Positions 56,020 through 64,000 of a DNA stretch of 64,000 nucleotides are shown here, piece by piece. Source of the stretch: Algoriphagus sp. AK58 (GTDB lineage Bacteria > Bacteroidota > Bacteroidia > Cytophagales > Cyclobacteriaceae); the NCBI RefSeq assembly GCF_014324365.1, contig NZ_QEIG01000008.1:620001-684000 (forward strand), in the 5' to 3' direction. A model generated the notes under the pieces. It had not been told where the DNA came from and did not search any database. It was given only the letters and a program-made list of their open reading frames with translations. Position 1 is the first letter of the stretch; each line of letters begins with the position of its first letter. The position numbers and the translations under genes were made by a program.

Positions 56020-56356
56020 TGATCACCTCCCCAGTTTTCTTTGAGAATCTCACTAGTTTACCATTTTCATTTACCTTACGGCCTGTTCTGGTTGCTTCAC
56101 CGGTTTTTGGATCTACCAGCATCAGATTACTGATATGAAGTGAAGCTTCTTTCTTTTCGATACCTCCCTGAGGCTTAGCTGCAGTTGGTTTCACATGTTT
56201 CGTAATCATGTTGATACCTTCTACAATCGCTCTTCTCTTTTCAGTATCTACTGACAGTACCTTTCCGGTTTTTCCTTTGTCATCACCAGAGATCACTTTT
56301 ACAGTGTCACCAGTTTTAATATGCAGCTTTGGCTGCTTATTGAATTTTCTTTCCAT
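56012..56356 (-). CDS. rplX: Ribosomal protein L24
   Basis: 114 residues with a KOW motif ([38 protein letters not shown]). Early-assembly 50S protein. 3' end overlaps rplE. Confidence 0.98.
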   Translation of the reverse strand: MERKFNKQPKLHIKTGDTVKVISGDDKGKTGKVLSVDTEKRRAIVEGINMITKHVKPTAAKPQGGIEKKEASLHISNLMLVDPKTGEATRTGRKVNENGKLVRFSKKTGEVING

Positions 56357-56358
56357 GA

Positions 56359-56727
56359 TTAAAGTACTTCAGGTGCCAAGGAAATGATTTTCATAAACTG
56401 CTTCTCTCTGAGCTCTCTGGCAACAGGTCCGAAAATACGGGTACCTCTTGGCTCGTCGTTGTTGTTCAACAACACGGCAGCATTGTCTTCGAATCTGATA
56501 TAAGAACCATCCTTTCTTCGGATTTCTTTTTTGGTTCTCACGATTACCGCTTTAGAAACGGTACCCTTTTTCATGTTGCTGGAAGATAGGGCTGACTTTA
56601 CAGTCACGACTACTTTATCACCGATAGAAGCGTAACGCTTCTTAGTTCCTCCCAACACGCGGATGACCAATACCTCTTTGGCACCGGAATTATCTGCAAC
56701 GCTTAGTCTGGATTCTTGCTGTATCAT
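56359..56727 (-). CDS. rplN: Ribosomal protein L14
   Basis: 122 residues: [27 protein letters not shown] and the C-terminal [27 protein letters not shown]. Subunit-interface protein. Two bases after rpsQ. Confidence 0.98.
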   Translation of the reverse strand: MIQQESRLSVADNSGAKEVLVIRVLGGTKKRYASIGDKVVVTVKSALSSSNMKKGTVSKAVIVRTKKEIRRKDGSYIRFEDNAAVLLNNNDEPRGTRIFGPVARELREKQFMKIISLAPEVL

Positions 56728-56729
56728 GA

Positions 56730-56993
56730 TTACTTAGCCCTTTCAATAATTTCAACTAATCTCCAACGCTTGTTCTTGCTCAGCGGACGAGTTTCGCTGA
56801 TTCTAACCACATCACCTGGGTTACATTCATTCTTCTCGTCATGAACCATAAATTTGGTAGTCTTGGCAACAAACTTACCGTAGATTGGATGTTTCACCTT
56901 ACGTTCTACAGCTACAGTGATGGACTTGTCCATTTTGTTGCTTACGACCTTCCCAACTCTTTCTTTGCGAAGATTTCTCTCAATCGTAGCCAT
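56730..56993 (-). CDS. rpsQ: Ribosomal protein S17
   Basis: 87-residue OB-fold protein: [32 protein letters not shown] and the C-terminal [23 protein letters not shown]. 19 bases after rpmC. Confidence 0.98.
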   Translation of the reverse strand: MATIERNLRKERVGKVVSNKMDKSITVAVERKVKHPIYGKFVAKTTKFMVHDEKNECNPGDVVRISETRPLSKNKRWRLVEIIERAK

Positions 56994-57012
56994 TTTCTTT
57001 TCTGTTAGCTAG

Positions 57013-57195
57013 TTATTTGGAGTGTAATGCAGTCTTCAATCTTGCGATCAGACGCTTAGACTCTCTGATTCTGTTAGGATTCTCAATTGGAGAAATCGAA
57101 TGGGCAAATTTCAATTTGCCAAGATTCTCCTGCTCAGCGACAAGTCGCTCGGCGATTTCACTTGCTGAAAGTGATCTGATTTCAGTGTTTTTCAT
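57013..57195 (-). CDS. rpmC: Ribosomal protein L29
   Basis: 60 residues forming two helices: LSASEIAERLVAEQENLGKLKFAHSISPIENPNRIRESKRLIARLKTAL. Peptide-exit-region protein. Follows rplP by 9 bases. Confidence 0.97.
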   Translation of the reverse strand: MKNTEIRSLSASEIAERLVAEQENLGKLKFAHSISPIENPNRIRESKRLIARLKTALHSK

Positions 57196-57204
57196 AGTTC
57201 CTGA

Positions 57205-57624
57205 TTATTCAGCGTAGTCTCTTCTTACAACAAATCTTGTACTTACGGGTAGCTTCTGCTGCGCAAGTCTCAACGCCTCTTGAGCGGTCTCTAGGCTCAC
57301 GCCTGTAGCTTCGAAAAGGATAGTACCTGGCTTGATAACGGCCACCCAATATTCAGGAGCACCTTTACCTTTACCCATACGTACCTCTGCGGGCTTCTTA
57401 GTGATAGGCTTATCAGGGAAAATTCTGATCCAAACCTGTCCTTCTCTCTTCATCGCTCTTGTCATGGCAATACGAGCTGCCTCGATCTGGCGAGAAGTAA
57501 TCCATCCTGGCTCAAGGGATTTGATGCCAAAGTTGCCAAAAGAAAGCTCAGCGCCTCTCGTAGCAAGACCTTTGACACGGCCCTTGTGCATCTTCCTATA
57601 TTTAGTTCTTTTCGGCTGTAACAT
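57205..57624 (-). CDS. rplP: Ribosomal protein L16
   Basis: 139 residues: [69 protein letters not shown]. Contacts A-site tRNA. Confidence 0.98.
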   Translation of the reverse strand: MLQPKRTKYRKMHKGRVKGLATRGAELSFGNFGIKSLEPGWITSRQIEAARIAMTRAMKREGQVWIRIFPDKPITKKPAEVRMGKGKGAPEYWVAVIKPGTILFEATGVSLETAQEALRLAQQKLPVSTRFVVRRDYAE

Positions 57625-57649
57625 GATTTCTCACTTAGAAAGGTGAAAA

Positions 57650-58387
57650 TTAGTTATTTCTTTTTCTGCGTCTTGGACCATCTTTCTCCCTTCCTTTAGG
57701 AGCAGGAGTGCGCTGACCTTTTGGTTCGTTTGCTGCACCTTGGTTTGGAGAAAGGTCTCTCTTACCATAAACTTCACCTTTGAAGATCCACACTTTGATT
57801 CCGATGATTCCGTACACAGTCAGTGCCTCGGAGATCGCATAATCAATGTCGGCTCTTAGGGTATGAAGAGGAATTCTTCCCTCTTTGTACATTTCAGAAC
57901 GAGCCATTTCAGCACCGCCCAGACGACCAGAAAGTTTAACTTTGATTCCTTCTGCACCTACTCTCATGGTAGCTGCAATCGCCTGCTTCATGGCACGACG
58001 GAAGGAAATTCTAGCTTGAAGCTGCTGTGCGATAGACTCACCTACCAATTTTGCATCCAGTTCAGGACGTTTGATTTCAAAGATATTGATTTGAATATCC
58101 TTGTTGGTGATCTTCTTAAGTTCTTCTTTAAGCTTGTCTACTTCGGCTCCACCTTTACCAATCACAACACCTGGTCTGGCAGTATGAATTGTTAAGGTGA
58201 TTCTCTTAAGCGTACGCTCAATGATCACTTTGGCAATTCCGCCTTTTGGTATTCTGGCAAGGACGTACTTACGGATTTGTTGATCTTCGTATAATTTATC
58301 AGCAAAGTCTTTTCCACCATACCAGTTGGAATCCCAGCCTTTAATAACACCAAGTCTAAATCCTATTGGGTTAATCTTTTGTCCCAT
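57650..58387 (-). CDS. rpsC: Ribosomal protein S3
   Basis: 245 residues. Type II KH domain with [33 protein letters not shown] and C domain RMGVRAEGIKV-like [45 protein letters not shown]. The basic C-terminal tail (about 215-245) is probably disordered. mRNA entry channel protein. Confidence 0.98.
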   Translation of the reverse strand: MGQKINPIGFRLGVIKGWDSNWYGGKDFADKLYEDQQIRKYVLARIPKGGIAKVIIERTLKRITLTIHTARPGVVIGKGGAEVDKLKEELKKITNKDIQINIFEIKRPELDAKLVGESIAQQLQARISFRRAMKQAIAATMRVGAEGIKVKLSGRLGGAEMARSEMYKEGRIPLHTLRADIDYAISEALTVYGIIGIKVWIFKGEVYGKRDLSPNQGAANEPKGQRTPAPKGREKDGPRRRKRNN

Positions 58388-58396
58388 AGTCTTTTC

Positions 58397-58789
58397 TTAA
58401 TTTGCCTTTTCGTTTGTTTCTACTACATCAGCGGTAACATCTCCGGAATTGAACGCATCAATTACCAAGGTTACATGATTGGATCTCTTGCGGATTCTAT
58501 GACCGCGACCTTGAGGTGCAGGTCTTAGTCTCTTCAGTGAGCGACCCTCGTCAACCATAATGGTTTTTACATAAAGGTCAGCATCTTCGAGTTTGGCATC
58601 CGGATTTTTTGCCTGCCAGTTGGCCACAGCTGAAAGGAGAAGCTTCTCCAATTTGATTGCTCCATGGTTAGGAGTGAATTTCAAAATGCTAAGGGCCAAT
58701 CCTACTCTCTTACCTCTCACGAGGTCAGCCACAAGGCGCATTTTGCGCGGGGAAGTAGGAACGTTTCTTAATCTTGCTATTGCTTCCAT
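58397..58789 (-). CDS. rplV: Ribosomal protein L22
   Basis: 130 residues: [37 protein letters not shown] start and the extended loop motif [28 protein letters not shown], which lines the peptide tunnel. Confidence 0.98.
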   Translation of the reverse strand: MEAIARLRNVPTSPRKMRLVADLVRGKRVGLALSILKFTPNHGAIKLEKLLLSAVANWQAKNPDAKLEDADLYVKTIMVDEGRSLKRLRPAPQGRGHRIRKRSNHVTLVIDAFNSGDVTADVVETNEKAN

Positions 58790-58791
58790 GA

Positions 58792-59070
58792 TTATCTCTT
58801 TCCTTTATCTTTTTTAGCAATGTGGCCACGGAAGTTTCTGGTTGGGGCAAATTCACCCAATTTGTGACCTACCATGTTGTCAGTTACAAATACCGGGATA
58901 AACTTGTTTCCGTTATGCACAGCGAAGGTATGTCCCACGAAATCCGGAGAAATCATGGATCTTCTTGACCAAGTCTTGATGACAGATTTCTTGCCTGACT
59001 CGTTCATGGCATCTACTTTCTTCACCAGGTGGTGTTCGATATAAGGACCTTTTTTTAATGAACGTGCCAT
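58792..59070 (-). CDS. rpsS: Ribosomal protein S19
   Basis: 92 residues: [73 protein letters not shown]. 30S head. Flanked by rplB and rplV at 2-base gaps. Confidence 0.98.
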   Translation of the reverse strand: MARSLKKGPYIEHHLVKKVDAMNESGKKSVIKTWSRRSMISPDFVGHTFAVHNGNKFIPVFVTDNMVGHKLGEFAPTRNFRGHIAKKDKGKR

Positions 59071-59072
59071 AA

Positions 59073-59897
59073 TTACTTAGATCTTTTGCTGATGATGAAT
59101 TTGTTTGAATACTTCTTAGGCGTTCTGGTTTTCTTTCCTTTCGCAAGAAGACCTTTACGTGATCTTGGATGACCACCTGAAGAACGACCTTCACCACCAC
59201 CCATTGGGTGATCTACTGGGTTCATCGCCACACCTCTTGTACGAGGTCTGATACCGAGCCATCTCTTACGACCGGCCTTACCCAGCACCACGTTCATATG
59301 GTCTGCATTGGATACAGTACCTACTGTAGCCATACATGCCCCAAGGATAAGTCGCATTTCACCAGAAGGAAGTTTTACGGTCACGTATCTAGAATCTCTA
59401 GCCACGATCTGAGCGTATCCACCCGCACTTCTAGCCAATGCACCACCTTTACCTGGCTTCAATTCCACATTGTGTACGATTGTACCCATTGGGATATTTG
59501 CCATAGGCATGGCGTTGCCCACTTCTGGAGCAACTTGCTCACCGGAAATCACTGTTTGTCCTACTTGCAAACCTTCCGGAGCGATAATGTAGGCCTTAGC
59601 ACCATCTGCATAGTAAAGTAGGGCAAGACGGGCTGTTCTGTTTGGATCGTACTCGATTGCCTTTACGGTAGCAGGTACACCAAACTTATTTCTTTGGAAG
59701 TCTACTATTCTGAGTCTTCTCTTATGACCGCCGCCGATGTAGCGAGCTGTCATTTTGCCTTCATTATTTCTACCGCCTGATTTCTTCGCAGGAGCGAGGA
59801 GTGACTTCTCTGGTTTTGACTTGGTAATCTCGTCAAACGCAGGAGCTACTCTGAATCGTGTTCCCGGAGTTACAGGCTTTAATTTTTTAATTGCCAT
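59073..59897 (-). CDS. rplB: Ribosomal protein L2
   Basis: 274 residues: standard L2 with [37 protein letters not shown] and the peptidyl-transferase-proximal [21 protein letters not shown]. Peptidyl-transferase region protein. Follows rplW by 13 bases. Confidence 0.98.
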   Translation of the reverse strand: MAIKKLKPVTPGTRFRVAPAFDEITKSKPEKSLLAPAKKSGGRNNEGKMTARYIGGGHKRRLRIVDFQRNKFGVPATVKAIEYDPNRTARLALLYYADGAKAYIIAPEGLQVGQTVISGEQVAPEVGNAMPMANIPMGTIVHNVELKPGKGGALARSAGGYAQIVARDSRYVTVKLPSGEMRLILGACMATVGTVSNADHMNVVLGKAGRKRWLGIRPRTRGVAMNPVDHPMGGGEGRSSGGHPRSRKGLLAKGKKTRTPKKYSNKFIISKRSK

Positions 59898-59910
59898 GAT
59901 ATTGATTCAA

Positions 59911-60198
59911 TTAAATTTCTCCGTAAAAATCAATTACTTCACCATCAGCTACTTGTACGATTGCTTTTTTATAAGCATTGGTAAAGCCTGATACGATTTT
60001 ATTCTTGGTGTATCTTGTCTTATGCTTCGCAGCATATCTCATGGTACGAACAGACACTACTTTTACACCATACTTTTTCTCCACAGTGGATTTGATCTGC
60101 TCCTTGTCGGCAGTCTTTTCGACGATAAAGCCGTAAACTCCCTTTTCATTAAGTGCAGAGATCTTTTCTGTGATCAAAGGCTGCTTCAGAATATCCAT
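59911..60198 (-). CDS. rplW: Ribosomal protein L23
   Basis: 95 residues: ILKQPLITEKISALNEKGVYGFIVEKTADKEQIKSTVEKKYGVKVVSVRTM. Exit-tunnel protein where trigger factor docks. Follows rplD by 4 bases. Confidence 0.98.
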   Translation of the reverse strand: MDILKQPLITEKISALNEKGVYGFIVEKTADKEQIKSTVEKKYGVKVVSVRTMRYAAKHKTRYTKNKIVSGFTNAYKKAIVQVADGEVIDFYGEI

Positions 60199-60202
60199 TG
60201 TC

Positions 60203-60832
60203 TTATTTCGATAAAATGGTTTCTAACTTACTTACAGATCCTTCGCACAGTACCAAATGGTCAGCATTGAGGAGTTGGTAAGTATTCACATCATTTACAG
60301 TCACAACTTTCGCCTTTGGAAGGTTTCTGCTGGATAGAAATACATTTTTGTTGTCCTCTGGAAGTACCAACAAAGTCTTTTTATCTGACAGTGAAAGTCC
60401 ATTGAGCAAAGCGATATAGTTCTTAGTCTTTGGAGCATCAAAAGCAAGATCTTCCAATACCAAGAGACTGTTTTCTTTTGCTTTATAAGAAAGCGCAGAC
60501 TTACGAGCTAATTGCTTTACTTTTTTATTCAACTTGAAGGAGTAGTCTCTTGGCTTAGGACCAAATACTCTACCACCACCACGGAAGTTAGGAGCCTTCA
60601 AAGACCCAGCACGAGCACCACCGGTACCTTTTTGCTTCTTGATCTTTTTAGTAGAACCCGCTACTTCGTTTCTTTCTTTTGATTTGTGAGTACCCTGTCT
60701 CTGATTAGCCAGGTATTGCTTCACATCCAGGTAGATCGCATTGTCGTTTGGCTCGATTGCGAAAATCTCGTCAGAAAGAGTCACCTTTCTACCTGTTTCT
60801 TGTCCTTTATGATTGATTACTGCTAATTCCAT
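60203..60832 (-). CDS. rplD: Ribosomal protein L4
   Basis: 209 residues: tunnel-loop motif [54 protein letters not shown]4 is the autoregulator of the S10 operon in E. coli; no matching leader is recognised here. Follows rplC by 3 bases. Confidence 0.98.
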   Translation of the reverse strand: MELAVINHKGQETGRKVTLSDEIFAIEPNDNAIYLDVKQYLANQRQGTHKSKERNEVAGSTKKIKKQKGTGGARAGSLKAPNFRGGGRVFGPKPRDYSFKLNKKVKQLARKSALSYKAKENSLLVLEDLAFDAPKTKNYIALLNGLSLSDKKTLLVLPEDNKNVFLSSRNLPKAKVVTVNDVNTYQLLNADHLVLCEGSVSKLETILSK

Positions 60833-60835
60833 GGC

Positions 60836-61468
60836 TTACTTCTCCAGAATAACAAATGAATTTTTAGGACCAGGCACTGAACCGGAAACCAATAGAAGGT
60901 TTTGCTCAGGGTAAACTTTCAACACTCTTAGGTTGATCACTTTCACTCTGTCTCCTCCAGTTCTTCCAGCCATTCTCATACCTTTGAATACTCTGGATGG
61001 CCAAGAACAAGCACCAATGGAACCTGGGTGTCTTTGTCTGTTGTGCTGACCGTGAGTTTGTCCACCCACACCACCAAAACCATGACGCTTCACAACACCT
61101 TGGAAGCCTTTACCTTTTGAAGTACCGATGGCATCTACGAAGTCACCTTCTACGAAAACCTCTCCTGCACTTACTGTCTTTCCGAGCTCCACTTGGCCTT
61201 CAAATTCGACCCTGAAGTCACGGAACTCAACAACTTTCTGCTTTGGCGTGGTGCCGGCCTTTTTAAAATGACCGATCAATGGCTTAGGAGTATTTTTCTC
61301 CTTTCGCTCACCGAATGCCAACTGCACTGCGTTGTACCCGTCTGTTTCAACGTTTTTTACTTGCGTCACTACGCAAGGACCAGCTTCTATTAGCGTGCAT
61401 GCGACATTACGTCCATCGGCACTGAAGATGCTAGTCATTCCGACTTTTTTACCTATAATACCAGACAT
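60836..61468 (-). CDS. rplC: Ribosomal protein L3
   Basis: 210 residues from ATG 61468 ([15 protein letters not shown]); a 9-codon longer reading is not supported. Conserved [52 protein letters not shown]. Nucleates 50S assembly. It is the first gene after its own promoter at 61531-61561, not the second as in the classical S10 operon, because rpsJ is cut off by a terminator. Confidence 0.98.
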   Translation of the reverse strand: MSGIIGKKVGMTSIFSADGRNVACTLIEAGPCVVTQVKNVETDGYNAVQLAFGERKEKNTPKPLIGHFKKAGTTPKQKVVEFRDFRVEFEGQVELGKTVSAGEVFVEGDFVDAIGTSKGKGFQGVVKRHGFGGVGGQTHGQHNRQRHPGSIGACSWPSRVFKGMRMAGRTGGDRVKVINLRVLKVYPEQNLLLVSGSVPGPKNSFVILEK

Positions 61469-61494
61469 CTTAAATAAGATAATTTGATAATCCA

Positions 61495-61512
61495 CAAGTG
61501 TTTATGCACTTG
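61495..61512 (-). promoter_or_regulatory. Hairpin in the rplC leader
   Basis: CAAGTG (61495-61500) and CACTTG (61507-61512) pair around a 6-base loop, about 27 bases before the rplC ATG and within the predicted ~55-base leader. Possible ribosomal-protein feedback site. Confidence 0.4.
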
Positions 61513-61530
61513 GGCCCTTTTTAAGGACTG

Positions 61531-61561
61531 CAAAGTTACTGAAATAAAATTTGGCAGCAAA
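61531..61561 (-). promoter_or_regulatory. Promoter of the rplC-rplQ ribosomal operon
   Basis: Leftward TTTG (61558-61561), exactly 19 bases, TAACTTTG (61531-61538): full match to the Bacteroidota consensus. The region 61562-61652 holds nothing else recognised. Confidence 0.85.
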
Positions 61562-61652
61562 TCCCAACTCTAATATTTTCAAACATTTAGGAAAAAACTG
61601 AACGGTTGAGGTAAGTCCGCCTTAAATTCTCCTGATCAAATCCATCAAAAAG

Positions 61653-61683
61653 AAAAGACCTGCATTGAATGCAGGTCTTTTTT
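61653..61683. terminator. rpsJ terminator (bidirectional)
   Basis: AGACCTGCA and TGCAGGTCT form a stem (61656-61664/61670-61678), with T-runs on both strands, 20 bases after the rpsJ stop. Confidence 0.92.
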
Positions 61684-61703
61684 AATTAAGATTTATGGTC
61701 CTG

Positions 61704-62009
61704 TCAGACTTTGATTTCAACGTCCACTCCACTTGGAAGCTCAATTTTCATCAAAGCATCAACAGTTTTGGAAGAGTTGGAGTAGATGTCAACCAGTCTC
61801 TTGTAAGTACAAAGCTGATATTGATCTCTAGCCTTCTTATTTACGTGTGGAGATTTCAACACCGTAAATTTTTCCTTCTTAGTAGGCAAAGGAATAGGAC
61901 CAACTACTACAGCGCCAGTTGCCTTTACTGCCTTCACGATCTTTTCTGATGACTTATCCACCAGGCTGTGATCGTATGATTTCAATTTTATTCTGATTTT
62001 CTGATTCAT
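61704..62009 (-). CDS. rpsJ: Ribosomal protein S10
   Basis: 101 residues: [63 protein letters not shown]. It follows fusA by 11 bases and is then terminated, so it belongs to the str-type fusA transcript rather than to the S10 operon. Confidence 0.98.
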   Translation of the reverse strand: MNQKIRIKLKSYDHSLVDKSSEKIVKAVKATGAVVVGPIPLPTKKEKFTVLKSPHVNKKARDQYQLCTYKRLVDIYSNSSKTVDALMKIELPSGVDVEIKV

Positions 62010-62020
62010 TTTGTTTTCGA

Positions 62021-64000
62021 TTAGGCTTTATCACCTTTTACTTTAGCAATTACCGCTTCGGCAATGTTGCTTGGAACTGGCTCATAGTGAGAGAACGTCA
62101 AAGAGGCCGTTGCTCTACCTGAGGTGATGGTTCTCAAGTCCGTCACATAACCGAACAATTCGGACAAAGGAACGCTGGCCTTGACAACGGTAGAGGTACC
62201 TTTAGTATCCATACCTTTCATCAATCCTCTTCTTCTGTTCAAATCACCTGTAATAGGACCAGTATATTCATCTGGAGTTACTACGTCCACCGACATGATT
62301 GGCTCTAGCAACTGAGGCTTACACTTTTTAGCAGCTTCTTTGAAACCAATTCTTGCTGCCAATTCGAAAGAAAGTGCGTCAGAGTCCACATCGTGGTAAG
62401 AACCATGGAACAATTTCACTTTCATTGATTCGATTGGGTAACCTGCCAAAGGACCATTTTTCATAGCTTCTTGGAAACCTTTCTGAACAGGCTGGATAAA
62501 TTCCTTAGGAATTACACCACCTACGATCGCATTGACAAAGTCAAGTCCAGGTTTAATTTCACCTGTTTCAGGATCTGGATCTTTAGGTCCCAATTCGAAT
62601 ACGATATCAGCAAATTTACCTTTACCACCCGTCTGCTTCTTGTAAACCTCTTTGTGTTCTACTGAACCAAACAAAGCTTCTTTGTAAGCCACCTGAGGAG
62701 CACCTTGGTTGATTTCAACCTTAAATTCTCTCTTCAGACGGTCAATGATGATTTCAAGGTGAAGTTCACCCATACCTCTTAAGATAGTCTGACCAGTCTC
62801 GTGGTCTGTATTAACCTGAAGGGTAGGATCTTCTTCTACAAGCTTAGAAATCGCCATTCCAAGTTTATCCACATCCGCCTGAGTTTTAGGCTCGATTGCA
62901 TAACCGATAACAGGCTCAGGGAACACCATGGATTCCATTACCACTTTACGCTTTTCGTCGCAAAGGGTATCACCCGTTTTGATGTCTTTGAAACCTACCA
63001 CTGCACCGATGTCACCTGCCTCCAGTCTTTCAATTTGGTTCTGCTTGTTGGCATGCATCTGGAACACTCGAGAAATACGCTCTTTATTTCCAGAACGGCT
63101 GTTGAATACATAAGAACCGGATTCCAAAGTACCTGAGTAAGCTCTTACGAAGCAAAGACGGCCCACAAATGGATCGGTAGCAATCTTGAATGCCAAGCCA
63201 ACAAATGGCTCATTGAACTCAGGCTTGATCAGAATTTGCTCTTCCGTATCAAGGGTAGTGGCATACAAGTCATCCTTGTCCAATGGAGAAGGAAGCAATT
63301 CCATCACCAAGTCAAGCATGGTCTGTACACCTTTGTTTTTGAAAGAAGATCCGCACACCATAGGCACAATCTTCATGTCAATTACGGCTTGTCTCAATGC
63401 ATCCAAGATCTCACGCTCAGTAATAGAGTTTGGATCATCGAAGAATTTTTCCATGAGGGACTCATCATACTCCGCAACAGCCTCGAGAAGGTATTCTCTC
63501 CACTGAGCTACGTCTTCCTTCATGTCATCAGGAATTGGAACCACTTCATAGGTCATACCCATATCTGATTCGTTCCAAACCATTCCTCTGTTGTTGATCA
63601 AGTCAACAACACCTTTGAATTTGTCTTCAGCGCCAATTGGAAGCTGCAATGGAACTGCTTTGCTTCCCAACATTTCTCTAACCTGCTTGCACACGTTAAG
63701 GAAATCAGCACCTGCACGGTCCATTTTGTTAACAAAACCGATACGCGCTACTTTATAATTATCAGCCAAACGCCAGTTGGTCTCAGACTGTGGCTCAACA
63801 CCATCCACAGCACTGAACAGGAAAACAAGTCCATCAAGGATCCTCAATGAACGGTTAACTTCTACGGTGAAGTCAACGTGCCCTGGGGTGTCGATGATGT
63901 TAATTTGATATTGATTATTTCTGTAAGGCCAGAAAACGGTAGTAGCTGCAGATGTAATGGTGATACCTCTTTCCTGCTCTTGAGCCATCCAGTCCATTGT
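62021..64000 (-). CDS. fusA: Elongation factor G (5' end outside window)
   Basis: About 659 residues visible; the open frame runs past base 64000 and the G1 GTP-binding loop is missing. Present: G2 RGITIT, G3 DTPGHVDF, G4 NKMD, the G5-like CGSSFKNKG, domains II-V ([43 protein letters not shown], and [27 protein letters not shown]). Translocase of protein synthesis. Followed by rpsJ in the same transcript. Confidence 0.97.
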   Translation of the reverse strand, partial: TMDWMAQEQERGITITSAATTVFWPYRNNQYQINIIDTPGHVDFTVEVNRSLRILDGLVFLFSAVDGVEPQSETNWRLADNYKVARIGFVNKMDRAGADFLNVCKQVREMLGSKAVPLQLPIGAEDKFKGVVDLINNRGMVWNESDMGMTYEVVPIPDDMKEDVAQWREYLLEAVAEYDESLMEKFFDDPNSITEREILDALRQAVIDMKIVPMVCGSSFKNKGVQTMLDLVMELLPSPLDKDDLYATTLDTEEQILIKPEFNEPFVGLAFKIATDPFVGRLCFVRAYSGTLESGSYVFNSRSGNKERISRVFQMHANKQNQIERLEAGDIGAVVGFKDIKTGDTLCDEKRKVVMESMVFPEPVIGYAIEPKTQADVDKLGMAISKLVEEDPTLQVNTDHETGQTILRGMGELHLEIIIDRLKREFKVEINQGAPQVAYKEALFGSVEHKEVYKKQTGGKGKFADIVFELGPKDPDPETGEIKPGLDFVNAIVGGVIPKEFIQPVQKGFQEAMKNGPLAGYPIESMKVKLFHGSYHDVDSDALSFELAARIGFKEAAKKCKPQLLEPIMSVDVVTPDEYTGPITGDLNRRRGLMKGMDTKGTSTVVKASVPLSELFGYVTDLRTITSGRATASLTFSHYEPVPSNIAEAVIAKVKGDKA

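Overview
This window looks like chromosomal DNA of a member of the Bacteroidota, most likely order Cytophagales near Cyclobacteriaceae/Algoriphagus (an inference from gene content, not a database match). The evidence is a type IX secretion sorting domain, a PorD/DUF4835 protein, a TonB receptor paired with a DUF4249 lipoprotein, a Y_Y_Y-domain regulator, and Bacteroidota-type promoters (TTTG, 19-21 bases, TAnnTTTG) in front of several genes. Ribosome-binding purine tracts are mostly absent. No tRNA, rRNA, CRISPR array, prophage or intact insertion sequence was seen.

Layout. 1-4148: sbcD (5' end outside the window) and sbcC. 4149-4571: the only gap over 300 bases; it holds a repeat-like element with inverted ends and a terminator. 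4572-7284: a leftward esterase / ring-cleaving dioxygenase / YceI / MarR cluster resembling quinone-stress loci; the same 12-base palindrome lies before marR and before yceI. 7434-10422: an AraC-type regulator, an OmpA-domain protein and a secreted protein. 10455-15854: a membrane regulator (propeller, Y_Y_Y, LuxR HTH, no kinase) divergent from a lipoprotein with a duplicated module and a GH16 beta-glucanase. 15877-19305: alpha/beta hydrolase, amidohydrolase, FabI.

19368-28915: recN and the conserved bamD-rpoZ-coaBC-porD block, a T9SS cargo protein, an OstA/LptA-like protein, and divergent tilS with a lone cyclic-nucleotide-binding protein. 29060-34511: malate dehydrogenase, a DUF3352-like protein with a propeller-like C-terminus, and an MscS channel. 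34512-40710: a tight leftward operon of secreted protein, STN-containing TonB receptor, DUF4249 lipoprotein and MG2-like protein. 40808-44533: a twin-arginine TIM-barrel protein, then leftward divIC, outer-membrane protein, cysE and cysM, with a perfect 19-bp hairpin between the last two.

44631-64000: leftward from the right edge come fusA (N-terminus outside), rpsJ, a terminator and new promoter, then the S10-spc-alpha ribosomal genes rplC to rplQ including secY, map, infA and rpoA, and finally carA and eno from their own promoter. Two genes too short for a 60-residue ORF cutoff (rpmJ, 38 aa; rpmD, 59 aa) were read directly from the sequence.
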